Source: Cryptococcus deneoformans JEC21
Taxonomy: Eukaryota > Basidiomycota > Tremellomycetes > Tremellales > Cryptococcaceae
Length of the DNA: 64,000 nt
NCBI RefSeq assembly: GCF_000091045.1
Contig: NC_006686.1
Coordinates: 1,295,001-1,359,000 of the forward strand
Direction of reading: 5' to 3'
Position numbers and translations under genes: made by a program. Shown in pieces: positions 10,049-23,430 of this stretch (the first letter of the stretch is position 1; each line of letters opens with the position of its first letter). The notes under the pieces were generated by a model. The model worked only from the letters and a program-made list of their open reading frames with translations. It was not told the origin of the DNA and made no database searches.

Positions 10049-13000
10049 ATGGGCGTGCCCACCTACAAGCCCGTGATGGACGCAGAGGACGACGCCGCCG
10101 CCAGTGCCAGCAACAGCGTCGCTACAGGGTATCGGCGAGCGAGGGCCGGGTAAGTCGTCGCAGCGCCGTGTTGCGAGTCCAGCAGGTGCCGTCGCTGACT
10201 ACGGGTGCGTCTTGGCAGAACAATGCCTTCCAACCTCCAGGAAGCCGCTTCCCGGCTCACTCCCGAGGTGGACGACGTTGACCAGCCTACAAGTGCCACA
10301 ACTGTCACCTCTGAAACTCCCACGAATCCCGCCTACGCCCGCACTTCTGCTCTCTCCCCGGCTTACCCCCAGACGGCGTCACGCCCCGCTCTGCGGCACA
10401 CTGCTTCGTCGGCGGCCAATCTCGAAACTCCAGCGGCCCACGCGCCTAACCGTCTTCGTTCCGGCTCGCTCACCTTGCCGGGTGCCGGTCTAGGTGATGC
10501 TTTCGGACACGGCCCATTCAGTAATGCGTGGTTGTCTAACCCTGGGTTGACCACGGCGGCGACGACCCCTGCCAGGAGCCCTCTCGGGCGGCGCATACAG
10601 CCCGCTGAAGAAGACTTTTCGTTCTATACCTCGGCCTCAGAGTCCGCCGCTAGTCTAGGTACAGACGATCTCAACTTTTCCACTCTCGATTACCTCGGTT
10701 TGGCCGACGTTTCGGATCATCTGCCTCCAGCAAGTATGTCCGAACTTCGGAGCCAGACTCAGCGCGCCATTGCCTCCTCTGGTCCTGCCAGCCGTCTTCG
10801 AGCAAGTACCGTTTCCAACTTTGCCCGTCCATTCCGACCCAGCGTGACATCAATGCATTCTTTCACCCAAGAAACAAATCCTTACGACAATGGGCAAAGC
10901 GAAGAAGAGATGCTTGCGAGAGCGATTGAGAACCTTGGCGTGTATGACACGTCGTCGTACATGTCTAACCCTCAATTGGCCAACCTCTACCCACCAACCA
11001 ATCTGTTCAAAGACACCCATCGGCAACGCGCGAGCACAATCGGGGCCCTTGAAAATCCGCACCGAAGAGGGCTCAACCGGTCAGCGAGCTACCTCGCCAG
11101 TATTCCCCAGTCTCCTATGCAGGCTGAGCTGGCAGCGCTTGGTGCGTATGGTTATGCTGCAAGATCAAGGGACTCCAGTCGTGCTGGCAGGCTTTCCATT
11201 TCCTCCCATACTAGTCGAACTGGTACCCCAGAGGATAAGGGATCCTCGACACCCCAGGTACCCACAAGAAGCCTGTGGATCGGTAATCTGGACGTTAACG
11301 CGACTAGCAACGCACTGTTTCAGGTGTTCGCACCCTATGGTGCCATCGAGAGTGTCAGAATGTTGCCAGAAAAGGTATGCCTGCTAATGGAAGTGGCGAC
11401 AACGATGCTGACATGTGCCCACTATAGACCTGTGCATTTGTCAATTTTATGGACAAGGTTGATGCCATTCGAGCTCGAGACGACGTTTTGAATCGCCTTG
11501 GTGGTCACGTATCTGCTCTCTCCGAGACCGCTCCCGTGCGCATCGGTTTTGGCAAAATTGATTCTGCACCCAACGGTCCCACTGTAAGCGCTGTTGCACC
11601 CGCTCCACCCGGTCTTGTTTTCACTAGTGGCCCACCTCTTTCCGCTACTCCCATCGTTTCAATGTCCTCCGCCCTCACTTCCATCCCGGGTCCTGGTGCG
11701 TCGGTGACCGTCCCGCCCCAAACTGCGACCAACATGATATCTTCGCCTGACCAAAACGATCAAACCAGCGCACTTCCCACTAGGGCTCTGTGGATAGGAA
11801 GCATACCGAGCACGACATCGGCCTCTACTCTTCTGCAGATATTTACTCCCTTTGGGCCGGTTGAGTCTTCGCGTGTGCTTCAGAACAAGTGCTGCGGATT
11901 TGTCAACTTTGAACGGCTCGACTCTGCCGTCTCAGCTCGTAATGCACTGAATGGACGCGACATCCTCGGCTCCGATGTGGGACCTATCCGCATTGGCTTT
12001 GCACGTGTCCCCACCCGCTCCCCTACAATCTCCACAGCCCATTTGGGACTTCCTGCTTCGCCTAGCGACTCACCCACCAAACTTGGTGATGCGCTTAACA
12101 GTGTCCTGGGTGCAACCTCTGTGTCTACCGAACAGCAAATGTCTGTTGAAGGAGGAGGATTGGAGAATTATAGGAGCCCGTTGGTGCTCGACCTGGTCAA
12201 GCAAGGTGTTCATGAACAGGTGCTTGAGAAGGGGTTGGCAGGGGAAAATGGCAATGTTTCAGACCAGCAGATGATCATGCAGGTCCTGAGTAGTCAGCCG
12301 GATGAAGATAGTGACATCAAAGCTGCAGCTGGTCAGTGATATTTCTTTCAATGTTGAAGTCGGTTGTACTGAACAGGGGCTAGATGCTCGTCCACCTGCC
12401 ACTTATTATACCTCCATCCCCCCTCCCGCTGATCGATCTATGAGAAGATTCGACACTGGTAAACTTAAGGAGGTTAGGAAGAAGCTTGATTCTGGGCAAT
12501 GTAGGCAGGACGAGATTGATGAAATCACCAAGGACTTGATGGAAGACTGTGCAGAGGTAGGAATTTGCGCGATTTGACTCTCAAAATCAAAATCTAACGA
12601 TGATCGTAGCTTTCAAGCGATTTCATCGGTAACACCATCATACAAAAACTGTTTGAACGCACTTCTCATGCGCTCCGGATCGCCATGCTTGAACGCATCG
12701 CCCCTCATCTCGCTACCATCGGTGTTCACAAGAATGGCACGTGGGCTGCCCAAAAGATTATCGAATGCAGCTCCACGGATGAAGAGCGCGCCATCGTCGT
12801 GAACAATCTGAGGCCATTTGCCCCCCCTCTGATGTGCGACTCTTTGGGTAACTATGTCTGTGCTGGCACCTTGAGGTTTGGGGAACCGTTTAACCATTAC
12901 GTATTTGATGCGATGATCGACAGAATGTGGGACATTGCGCAGAATAGGTTTGGAGCGAGGTGTATGAGAACTTGCCTAGAGAGCCCCTACACAAGTCTGT

Positions 13001-14184
13001 ACCAAAAGGTGAAACAAGCCTTTGATCGGAATCGAAGTTAGCTAAATCCCGCTTTGCAGAAACGAATTTCCACCAGTATTATCCTGAATTCAATCCCTTT
13101 GGCCACCAACCCCAATGGTGCCCTTCTTTTGACCTGGCTGGTGGATTCGTCGAATCTTCCGGGCCGGTACAATCTGTTGGCGAATAGATTTATCCCGCAT
13201 ATTGCTCATCTCTGCACCCATAAGCTAGCCTCTCTGACTGTCCTGCGCAGTAAGTCCTTACGTCAACTTACAATGTTCAAGTCATAGCTGACAAGAGAGA
13301 TGCCAGTTATTACCCAAACTACTGAGCCGCAAGCCAGCACCAACCTTGTTCAAGCTATCTTTACGTCCACCAATGATCAGACTCTTGTAGAAATTCTGTC
13401 CGACGCTAACAACGGTAACCAAGTCATTGGCAAAATCATTGCTGTCAATACCATCGCAGAGGATCAGAAGAAACAAATGGTCGAGGCTGTCCGTCGGGTT
13501 TTACCGAACATCAAGGCATCGACAACTCCGCCTTACCGCATGTTGCTCGAAGCCGTTGGCTTGCCCGTTCCTGCGGGCTATGCCAGTGCTTCCCCCTTTG
13601 GACGAAACCCGACACCTCAATGGCAACCCAACAGACAACAACAATTTGGTCAAACTTACTATCCATACCAACCAGTAAACGGTGCTAGTTATCAAGCTGT
13701 CAATGGATTGGGCAACCTTTCGCCATTGTTGATTCCTCAAACTATGCCTTTGGGCCAAATGAGGGGAAATCCTCAACCGGGTAAAAGCCCAAGGACTCCA
13801 GCTGCTCGACAAGGAAGGCTGAGTAGTCCCGGTTCCATGATGAGCCCTGCATCGGATCCTTTCAATCCCGTAAGTCAATTTGTCCTCGGCTCTCGCTTGT
13901 CAAGAAGCGGAGTACTGTATTGGCCGATATATTGACTTCATGTCGTAACAGTTCGCTTCCCCAAGCATCGATTTGCAATACCCTAGTCAAGGCAGTATGC
14001 GCATGGGTTCCACGCTTAGTCAACCCCCAGTTACTTTTGACCAACAACCTGCCGTTGGCGGATTGGGAATGGGCGGGCAAGGGCAGGGTAATGGGATGAT
14101 GTACTATGGGCAACAAAGTAGTGTGAGCTTTATTATGATCCGTGGACTGTGAAATTCTGTGCTGATCTGTTTTAGGGGTGGTAA
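10049..14184 (+). CDS. JSN1/PUF1-type RNA-binding protein: two RRMs plus Pumilio repeats
   Basis: A post-transcriptional regulator combining RRM and PUF domains, the architecture of yeast Jsn1/Puf1 and Puf2, which bind mRNAs for membrane and mitochondrion-associated proteins. Nine exons: 10049-10149, 10219-11374, 11428-12331, 12384-12556, 12610-13008, 13060-13249, 13307-13869, 13952-14122 and 14176-14184, summing to 1221 aa. The last exon adds only Gly-Trp-stop. RRM1 begins RSLWIGNLDVNATSNALF with RNP1-like TCAFVNF; RRM2 begins RALWIGSIPSTTSASTLL with CCGFVNF. PUF repeats follow: SSDFIGNTIIQKLFE, GVHKNGTWAAQKIIE, NRFGARCMRTCLE, NPNGALLLTWLVD and NGNQVIGKI. These carry several of the core Asn/Gln-type triplets. 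The C-terminus is Gln/Gly/Pro-rich and probably disordered. The N-terminal 350 residues are Ser-rich. The start was chosen because the first exon joins in frame through a GTAAGT donor. Confidence 0.92.
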
Positions 14185-15740
14185 CCGGTTCCAATGCCTG
14201 TTGCGGCCAAGCTGGTTATTACCAGTGAAGGAGGCAGGACTTCGCAATCTACTCACCAAGGCGTTCAAAAACGGATTCGAAAACTCGCATACTGCATGAT
14301 TCAATATCTCATCTGTAAAAAAGCCACTTCTCTTCTTTTTCTCTTTCATCTCCTACTTGTAACTTTCGCCGGGTGCGAAAGAATGAAATGACGTCGAATC
14401 AACGAGAAAAAGACAAAAATTCAAACTTCGGGCGACATCTTCTTTAACGCAATATCTCAAAAGGTCTAGGGCAGTTGAAGCGGTTGAGGCGGTGTGACTA
14501 TATATACAATAGATAAAACAAGAAAATGAAACTGAGCAAATATATGCATTACTGACTGTGGCTATACCTCGTTTGCAAAGGTCATGATCATGTACGCTCT
14601 GACGGTGATTACATAGCTCATTTACGATACGGATGAGTAGTAATTAAGTAGTCTTCTTGAAGGAAAGGCGTGGGCGCCCGCACTTCCGTGCATAATATAA
14701 AACGGTTCATCTGTTTTTTTATTATTTTAACTGGAATGTTGTCTGCAAACGAGGTCGTCGAGAACAAAAGTCTCCCTTGAAATTCTTTTCATGATGCGGT
14801 CAACTGCTGTTTTTACAAGATTACCTACGTTCAGTTAGGCGAGAGAGCAGCAATCTTGCACATCTTGCAGAGGGAGAGTCAGGAAATGGGCCTTGGGGTT
14901 GAAATAGGCCATTGTTATGTGTAGATGATAACAAAAAACAGGCGCCGGACAGATCGATCGAGCGATTGGATTGTTATTATTCCGAAACAAATACGTACGA
15001 AAAGTGAAAGATATCAAGTGCTCTGTTCATTCCCTCGCCTATCAAACGAAGCTTGAATATCAATTGCCCCCTCCCTTCTCTCTTTCCTTGCCACCCCATA
15101 GCCCTACTACATAAGGAGGTACACACTGTAAAATATTTCCCAGGAAAATAAGCCCCACGAAGACTCACGTCTTCTTCGATCGCAGAAGCATAAATAAAAG
15201 ATCCGCCAATTTCGTACCATGATTAGTATACGAAAGAGGTTTTTGTTTATAAATTTTTTTGAAAAAAAAAGCGTGAAAAAGACAATTGTAAGAAGGCTGC
15301 TTGCACGTCTTAACTAGTCTAACGAAAACCATAGCCAATGAAAGTACGAGATAGAAACGATGCTAATGAAAACTTGGTTCTTGTATGTGACTGTCATGGG
15401 TGAACGGGGAATGGAGGAAGCGCATAAATGAAGGGTCTGAATAAAGCAGTTGCCCCTCGCTTACGAATGTTTGGCAAAAAGAAGATAATGATGGTATGCT
15501 GGGAGGAACCCGCAAAAAGGGTGGCAAACGTTCCTTGAATCTCACAATCCGCGGAAATTACGTGAAGCTCGCTAAGATGATAAAAAGATGGTCACGAAGA
15601 AGAGGCCCATCGGTAGCAGTGAATGTAAAAAAATGAATAGGAAACTTGAAGTCGGTGTACATGTTTCAAGAGCCGAAAAAGTGAGGAATATAGTGCGGGT
15701 GTAAATCCTCGGGCTCGAGAGAAGGTGAAGGGGCTTGGCT
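14185..15740. other. Convergent intergenic spacer, 1.56 kb
   Basis: Lies between the 3' ends of the JSN1-like gene and importin alpha. It is AT-rich with T-runs and A-runs (14713-14730, 15240-15275). The open frames here are short, several start at non-ATG codons, and none shows family motifs. No tRNA or other structured RNA was recognised. It probably contains both 3' untranslated regions and polyadenylation signals. Confidence 0.6.
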
Positions 15741-18021
15741 CTACTGGCCGCCGAAGTTGAAGCCACCCTGGGGAGCAGCAACTGCAAGAGACAGGGTAAG
15801 CGCATACAACAAAAAAGGAAGACTTCAAACGTCAAACGTAGATTAAGGCAACATACCATCGGATTGGAAAGCGTACTGGCCAGAAGCGTCGACGGCAGGG
15901 GCGGCGGCATCAGCTTCCTCCTCTTCCTCATCGGGGAAGAACTCTATAAACAATCGTCAGCCCAGTTAGATGATATCTTAAGACTGATGTTTAAACGTAC
16001 TGTCCATGATGTAGAAGCATTTTTTGTAGATTTCCAAGTTCTCATGATGTTGCAAGTTGTGAATAGCAACCATACCGCCAGCCTCTTCAATGTACTGCGC
16101 ATACTTGTTCACGCCACCGGGACCCGCCGCATCCTTATCAACCTCTCCAACCTTGAGGATGTTCTCAAGACCGTCAAGGGCAACTTGAATTATTTTGTTG
16201 TCCATAGAAGTAAGAAGGTCACACATGGGCTTGATGCAACCCTGAGAGACGAGGTATCGGATTTGGTTAGGTTCCTGGAGACCACCAGAAGTGGCATTGG
16301 AGATGGCCCAACATGCTTCCTTCTTGGTTTTGAAATCAGCGTTGGCGAGGATGTTGATGAGGGGAGGGACAATGTTACTGGCATCAAGTGGTCAGGAACC
16401 ATTATTGTGAGATGACATGGGTATTACTGCCACTCACGCATCGATGATGGCTTGGATCTGCATGGGAGAACCCGCGGTGATGTTGGAGATTGTCCAACAA
16501 GCCTCTTTCCTGATGCCTTCTTTGGGAGAAGATAACAAGCTCAAAAGAGCGGGAAGCGCACCGGAAGAGATGACGACCTGAGTTTGGAGGTCGTCACCAG
16601 TGACAATGTTGCCGACAGATCGGAGAGCAGGAGTTTGGACCGCGGTAGAAGGATGCCTAGATCCAACTAGTTAGTCGCAATATCCAATTACAAAACATAA
16701 ATACTCACATGAGGAGGTCCACTAATCGCCTGCAAACGCCGCTTTCGATAACAGCCTGTATCTTATCGTTGGAGCCGTCTGAAAGATACGAAATGGCCCA
16801 ACAAGCATCAATTAGAACCTCATCATCGAGAGAGTAGATGAGCTTGGTAAGAACAGTGAGGGCAGGCGAAATCTGCATAGATCATTAGCAGGTATTCTAA
16901 AAAGGATCAGGCAGACGACATACGAGCTCCCATTCGGGCTGGGGATTCTTGCCTCGACAGAAATTACTCAGAGTCCAAGTGGCGTTCCTAATCATCGACA
17001 GCTTGTGGTTCTCGTTGAGGAGGCCAAGCAAAGGCTGAAGAGCACCCTCCCCAAGAACGTAATCTCGACATTTAGGAGAGTCACCCGCAATGTTACCAAG
17101 AGCCCAAACCCTTGTGAAGAGATTAGACTGTATTCACAATTCCCGTGGGATCACTTACGCTTGCTCCCTCACATCGAGAACACTGGAAGAAAGGAGGGCG
17201 ATGAAGTGCGGTACAGCGCCTGCACCAATAACTACTTGAGTGTGTTCAGAAGTTCCAGAGGCGATGTCTTTCAAGATAAAGCTATCAGCTCCGAGCGGAG
17301 TGTATTTCTAGCAATGTAATCTCACTGGTCAAAGCCCAAGCAGCCTCAAATTGGAGCATTGAGTTAGTGCTGGATAAAAACTCGACGAATCGGGGCACGA
17401 CGCCGCATTGAATGACTTTGTCAATCGGTGGATTTTTTTCCTTTGAAAGAAGTCTAATATATGTAGTAAGCAGACCTGAGAAGGCAAAGCCCCTTATACA
17501 CCGACTCACTTTCTGAACTTCATGGTAGCATCCAGCTGGGCATTGGCATCCTCGCTGTAAACAGCTTGAAGCATTCCAGGAAGGACATCACCAAGGGCTG
17601 TAGAATCCATGGAAGCCTCATCGTCGGATTCGATGCCTTCGTCGGTAATGACAGATTGAAGGTTTCGTCGCTTGGCAAGGTTTTCTTCTCGCTACAGTAG
17701 CACAAAACGCTGGTCAGCATACAAAATATTCCGTGCTGGCCACTCTGATGCAGGACCCAACTGCTTGACAGCTTTGATTGGGCATGGAAAAAGTGCAATG
17801 TAGACTGTGGCGAGATGATTTGAAGGCTAACCTTTTGACGACGGATTTCAACCTGCTGTTCCTCCCTTCGGCGACGGAGCTGTTTAAAGGTATGAAATAT
17901 TAGCACGCTGCCATAATTTAGGGCCGTGTTTTGGCCACCGAGACATCCGCACCTCTTGTGCTGAGAACTGGGTCTTTCCCTTGAAGTTGTTACGCCTGTG
18001 GTCGAGGTTCCTGGACTCCAT
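15741..18021 (-). CDS. SRP1: Importin subunit alpha (karyopherin alpha)
   Basis: The nuclear import adaptor that binds classical nuclear localisation signals and importin beta. The ATG at 18019-18021 starts [16 protein letters not shown], the importin-beta-binding (IBB) domain, continued after an intron by [20 protein letters not shown]. About nine or ten exons follow, encoding armadillo repeats with family landmarks: [48 protein letters not shown], the NIVTGDD and NITAGSP segments, ISNATSGG and [20 protein letters not shown]. The C-terminus reads [14 protein letters not shown] at 15741. The repeated W..N pairs needed for NLS binding are visible in several repeats. The splice before the ASGTSEH segment uses the acceptor after TTGAAAG, not the earlier GATAG, because only that preserves TNIAS. 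Exon borders elsewhere are approximate. Confidence 0.95.
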
Positions 18022-18295
18022 TGTGGGGTACGATGGCGCAGTCGTTTGATAGATAATCGAGGACGGAAGCAAAGAAGGAAGGAAAAGAGAAGGAAATTGG
18101 GGTGAAAGAAGCGTATGGATGTATGGCCAGTTCCCGCTGGACAAACCAGAGGCGCGTGCTCAGGGGGGGAAGAATTAAATTTTGTGTTTACGTAAAAAGA
18201 CGTCACTGTTGATCGGCCTAGAGCGTGCCCTGGAAGACAGGAGGAGTGTGAAAGGAAGCTGGGATCCCTTTCGACTGTATGAATACAGCATCGAC

Positions 18296-21285
18296 ATGGG
18301 GAGAGACAGCACCAACACGGATCGGGACACTCACAGACACGGCTCAAGGCATGACCGCCACGACAGGCCTCATAGACATCGAACTCACAGGGATCGGGAC
18401 AAGCAAGATGCAGACCAGATTGAAGAGGAGCAGAGGAGAGAGAGAAAACGGCTCAAGAAGGAGAGGAGGACAGATGATGACCATACTCTTCAGGTGTTGG
18501 ACGATGACCCTAGTATGTGGGTAGAAAAATCATTGGATCCTACCAATGCTGTCGCGAACATCCCCACCGCCGACTCTCTCCCTCTAACGTCGAATCCTTC
18601 TGGTCCGAAAGTTTCTCTTCCCCTCTCCACAGCAACAGGCTCAGAAGGCCGGCAGCGCGATTCGTGGATGCTGGAGCCATCGGTGTCTTCTGCCATTGTC
18701 CCGACCCCGAGGGACGATGTGCCCCATAGCGCTGTCAAGTCTGCCGCTGATACAGCGGACAGGTACGGAGATGGGCAGCCTGATGATAGGACCTCCGTTT
18801 CGAATGTGGACCTCTTTTCCTCCATGGGAATAGAACATAAGAGGAAGGATCCTAGATCGGATAAGCCAGACCCTTCCCAGGTCAGTTTTGCACCTGGCAT
18901 TCACGGATAAGCTGATACATGCAATTTGAAAAGCTCGTGGTCGACGACCGTTTCGAACTCAACACCCAACTCCTCGAGGGGAAAAATGTCGATGAATACG
19001 AAGTTAAAGGTATTGCAACCCATATATTACATCTTTTGTCCTTTACTGATCATATTCCTAGAAAAAAAGACGACATTTGGTGGACCTGGTTACCAGTGGC
19101 GAATGATGAAACTCAAGCGTCTGTATGAGCAGGCAGAAGAACAGTCTCGACCCGTAGAAGAAGTGGCTCTTGAACGCTACGGATCACTTGATGAGTTCAA
19201 TGAAGCTCTTGAAGAACGTCGTTATCTAGACGATCGTGAAGCGCGACGCAAATCGCGGGGTGTCAGTAGACCTGTTGGGCCCAGTTCCGATTCCTCCAGG
19301 CCCACCACTCCTTCCGGCAACTCTTCCGGTATGCGGACTCCCGATGCAGGTCGCCGATTCATGTTTGCTAACCGCACCACTGGGGAGCAAACTTTTGGCA
19401 CTGGTGGTGGCAGTGGCAATCGACCTGGCTCTCGAACGGGTTTCCGTCGACCTGGTGAAGATTTAGAACAGGGCACGACGCCTGTCAGCAGCGCTGGGAG
19501 GCTTGATACACTTCGCCGTGACAATGGTGGACTTGGAACACCAAAGCTTGAAAGTGGAGTGAGGTCTGGCTCTAGTGGTGTTGTTCCGATGAAGGTCGGT
19601 ACTCCTATCCCTAGCGTTTTCACTCCTACCACCCTCACCCGCTCATTCACTGGTCCCTCCCCCCCTGGGCCTGAGCATGAATCCGGTGCTGTGGATCCAA
19701 CCTCTTCGAAACCCCCTCTTTCAACTGAACAGCTCAACAAACTTCAAGCCGCCGTTCTGCGTTCCAAACTTATGGACGATCCGAATGCCTCCGCATTGGA
19801 GGACGAATACGAAATCGAGCGTGAGCGGAGCGAGCGAGCACATGCGGGTGTGGGTGCAGGTGCAGGACTGTGGGAGGGGAATAATGAGGGGATACAGGGC
19901 CAACTCGGCAGGATGGATGAAAAAGGCAACAGGATAGAAGTGCAGGTTCTTCCTACATTGGACGGGAGAGGGAAGCTGTATGATGTAGGCACTGGCAAGG
20001 AAGATGAATCGGTCGTCAGACCGGGAAATCGGAAGCAGAAGGACGCCAAGTTCGAGACCCGTGACAAGCAAGGCAACCTCCTACGCTATAACGCGGATGA
20101 TGATATTCAATCTCTGGGGGAACTTGTGCGACAAGAACGTTTTGGCGCAGGTTCATCGGACCAGAAAAACCTGGATGCTGAGATGGCGAGGGCTATTGCA
20201 ACGGATGGCAAGTTTGAAGATGACCTTGACTATATGGATGATAATGCGGATAAGCTGGCCAGGAAAAAGATGAAGAGCGACGCATTGAAAAGGGCCTTTG
20301 CCATAAATGGTAAGTTGAAATTGACTCCCATGACTCGTTTCTAGGATGTTTGGCTCAAGGCGAAATGTTGGAACAGATTATGCTCGAACAAAGAAAGCGC
20401 TCGATACATGTCCACTTTGCTACCAAGACGACCGTCCTCCGCAAACCGCCATTGTTGCTCTTGGTACACGCACGTACATGTGCTGCACGCAATACGAAGA
20501 ACTTGTACCGGGGCACTGTCTGATCGTGCCTTTGCAGCACCACCTGAGTATGCTGGAGATGGAAGATGATGATTGGGACGAAGTCCGCGTGAGTTACAGT
20601 CTAATAAAAACACGTCGTTAGTAAATTTATCAGCTCATCCCACACGCTTTAATTTCCAGAACTTCATGAAGTGCCTTATGCGCATGCACGCTCAATCAAA
20701 CCATGGCGTTATCTTTTTCGAAACCATCACCTCCTTCAAATCCCAGCGGCACTCGTACATAGAAGCTATTCCTGTGCCTTTTGACATATTCCAAGATCTT
20801 CCTGCCTATTTCCGTGAATCGATTCTTTCTTCTGAAGGAGAATGGACGCAACACAAGAAGTTAATTGATTTCTCCTCGAGACCAGGTGGCTTTAGGAGGA
20901 TGATGGTACCGAACTTGCCATATTTCATGGTTCAGTGGGATTATAAAGGCGAGAAGGGCTACGGGCATGTGATTGAAGGTATCAAAGATAGTGGAGCAGG
21001 AGGAGGAGAAGACGAGGAAGGCGATGTGGGTGGAGCAATGTCCGAGAGCGAGTTCCCAAGGTAAATTTGAGTTTGCAAGCTTATCAGAATTAGTACATTA
21101 ACATGGAAGGCTGACTGGGAAAAATTAGATACTTTGCCCAAGAAGTCATCGGCAACATCCTGGGGCTGGAAGCTCGCAAATGGAGAAGACCGAGGAAAAT
21201 GGACGTGGCGTTGAATAAAGAAAGGGCACGAAAGTTGGGGACCCTTTTCCAGCCGTATAATTGGACTGTGGGAAACGGCGTTTAA
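18296..21285 (+). CDS. CWF19-like protein 2 (CwfJ family, spliceosome/lariat associated)
   Basis: A CwfJ-family protein; fission yeast Cwf19 is found with the late spliceosome, and relatives act with the lariat debranching enzyme. The N-terminal 80 residues are Arg/His/Asp-rich (RHDRHDRPHRHRTHRDRDK). The conserved segment LNTQLLEGKNVDEYEVKEKK with PGYQWRMMKLKR follows, then a Ser/Gly-rich linker. Next is LGELVRQERFG, and the CwfJ C-terminal domains 1 and 2 begin at DYARTKKALDTCPLC (CxxC) and continue with HCLIVPLQHH, a HIT-like motif, and NHGVIFFETI. The end is LFQPYNWTVGNGV. The intron after residue segment RAFAIN ends at the internal GAACAG acceptor (about 20380), which gives IND-YARTKK; the earlier CTAG acceptor gives the wrong frame. 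The ATG at 18296 is used; the upstream in-frame codon at 18182 is TTG. Divergent from SRP1 by 274 bp. Confidence 0.93.
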
Positions 21286-21905
21286 GGACATGGGAAGGTT
21301 TACTAGTTCAAATCAGCACCGAAGACGCATATCGTCTTTCAGTTTGAAATCGAAAACTAGTTTGTGCTTTGAAGAAATGAAGACAGGCATAGAAACTGGA
21401 AATTTGCAAATGCTCCAAGAAGACGATCGTCATATATATGATACCATATCATGCTTTCTTCATTTTGGAGCGGTAAGAGTTATTAGTAGCGAGCGTCAGC
21501 AGCAGCACTACTAAAATTATTGATTGATCCACGCCTGCTCGTGTGTTGTGCCAAATTGGTTCAAAGATGCTGTAGTGATATACTGCAGGGAAGACGGACA
21601 AGGAACTAGGCATTCATGCGATTCACAGGGCCAACTTGAACAAAATATGGTGGAGAATCAACATGCTGATGAAGCAAGAAGAATAAGGAGATGGAAAAGC
21701 ATGAGGAGTGACGGAAGACCCCATCAACGGCAGCAAATAAACATAAATAGTACTCGTAGGGAAAACGCGAGGAAATCATTCATATTTTATCGTTACTACG
21801 TACAAAGTCAGGATACTATTATACCAGCTCATTCATCAGCAAGTTTCTCTTGTTTGACATAATCTCTTTTTATCTGTATAACCACCCTCCAGTTACAGCA
21901 ACAGC
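21286..21905. promoter_or_regulatory. Intergenic region upstream of GPN1
   Basis: 620 bp between the CWF19-like stop and the GPN1 start. Two short open frames (21290-21514 and 21524-21862) have no domain motif and look like chance. The stretch near 21855-21900 is pyrimidine-rich and probably forms the core promoter and leader. Nothing else is recognised. Confidence 0.5.
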
Positions 21906-23335
21906 ATGTCCGCCCCTGCCACATCTGAAGCTGGACCTTCCAGCACCAACCCCCCTTCCGTCGAGGGCAAGAAACAGCCTGTCGTCATCCTCTGTATTGG
22001 CATGGCGGGATCGGTGTGTTTTCGTTCTAGCTTTTCCTCTTTGGTCCCCTCCACTAACAGCCTTCATTAAAATACAGGGCAAAACGACCCTCATGCAACG
22101 ACTTAACTCCCACCTCCATTCCAAGAATACCCCCCCGTATATTCTCAATCTTGACCCTGCCGTAACGCACATGCCTTACTCAGCGAACATTGACATCCGG
22201 GATACGGTCGATTACAAAGAAGTCATGAAGCAGTACAAGCTCGGCCCCAACGGTGGTATCTTAACAGCGTTAAATCTGTTTACCACAAAATTTGATCAGG
22301 TATTGGGGTATGTGGAGAAGCGGGCGGAGACTGTTGAGTGAGTGCATATGTCCCAATCAGTTGAGCCTGTGAACTGACAGAGACACAGCTATATCCTTGT
22401 GGACACCCCAGGACAGATCGAAATCTTCACCTGGTCCGCGTCTGGTGCTATCATAACGGATGCTATTGCTTCTTCTCTTCCCACCGTCGTTGCCTACATT
22501 GTCGACACACCGCGAACTGCGTCCCCCGTTACCTTCATGAGTAACATGCTTTACGCTTGTTCTATACTTTACAAAACGAAATTACCATTCATCATAGTAT
22601 TCAACAAAATCGATGTGCAACCTCATGAGTTTGCCCTGGACTGGATGACAGACTTTGAAAAATATCAAGAAGCGTTAAACGATAAGAGCAGAGACGAGCA
22701 TGGGGAAGGAAGTTATGTGAACAGCCTAATGTCAAGTATGAACCTTGTTCTGGAGGAGTTCTATAACAATTTGAGGGTAAGCCGGATCAGCTAATTGGGC
22801 TCTGGGAAAGAACTGATCAGTTTCAGGCGGTGGGTGTGAGCGCGATGACCGGAGAGGGTATGAAGGCATTTTTTAGTGCGGTAGAAGAGGCCAGAAAGGA
22901 ATATGAGACGTATGTTGTATTATTGTTTAGCTCTTCGATTGGCTAATATGATTTAGCGATTACAAACCTGAACTAGATCGTTTGGCAGCTGAGCGGGCCG
23001 CACAGACCGAAGCAGACAAAAAAGCTCAGCTTGAGCGTCTTATGCGGGATATGAATATTTCGGACTCTCCTCGGTCCGGACCTGGTGGTAACCCCTTTGG
23101 TCCTCATGCCCGTAATGACCGTGAAGATCGATACTATGATGACGAGGGCGAAGCGAGTGACATCGACGAGCAGGAGCAAGAAGCTATCAGGAGACAAATG
23201 GAGGAAGAAGAAGAAGATGCAGAAGCGGAAGAATTGGGCAAGTTGGACGTAGAAGAGCCAGAGATCGGAAGCTTGGCCGGTGGAGCTGCTGCTGCTGCTG
23301 CGAGTCGGGGCGTAACATGGCCTGCGCCCAGATAG
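21906..23335 (+). CDS. NPA3: GPN-loop GTPase 1 (RNA polymerase II assembly/import factor)
   Basis: Gpn1/Npa3 is a cytoplasmic GTPase required for assembly and nuclear import of RNA polymerase II. It shares the window with the polymerase subunit RPB7. The P-loop GMAGSGKTT is created by the first splice (TCG|GTGTGT...ATACAG|GGC). Family motifs follow in order: [18 protein letters not shown], the diagnostic Gly-Pro-Asn loop in YKLGPNGGI, the G3 motif VDTPGQIE, the FNKID guanine-specificity motif, and [12 protein letters not shown]. The C-terminal third is charged, with a coiled-coil-like Glu-rich run and ends in GVTWPAPR. The ATG at 21906 is followed by an acceptable 22-residue Ser/Pro-rich leader. 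Family identity is firm; paralogues Gpn2/Gpn3 lack this long acidic tail. Confidence 0.96.
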
Positions 23336-23430
23336 ATGCAATGTGTGTACAATTAGATAGGCATGTATGTGCATAAAAGCAACAGTCTAGAACGATCTAA
23401 CTTGATAAATCTCTAGGATGGGTGATCTAT

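Noticed and set aside
15735..16415. 226-codon plus-strand frame
   Set aside because: Antisense of importin alpha exons and introns; no independent motif.
18182..18295. N-terminal extension of the CWF19-like protein
   Set aside because: The apparent start is TTG; the first ATG in frame is at 18296.
17520..18347. 275-codon minus-strand frame
   Set aside because: Reads through the importin alpha introns and beyond its start codon; the IBB exons in another frame fit better.
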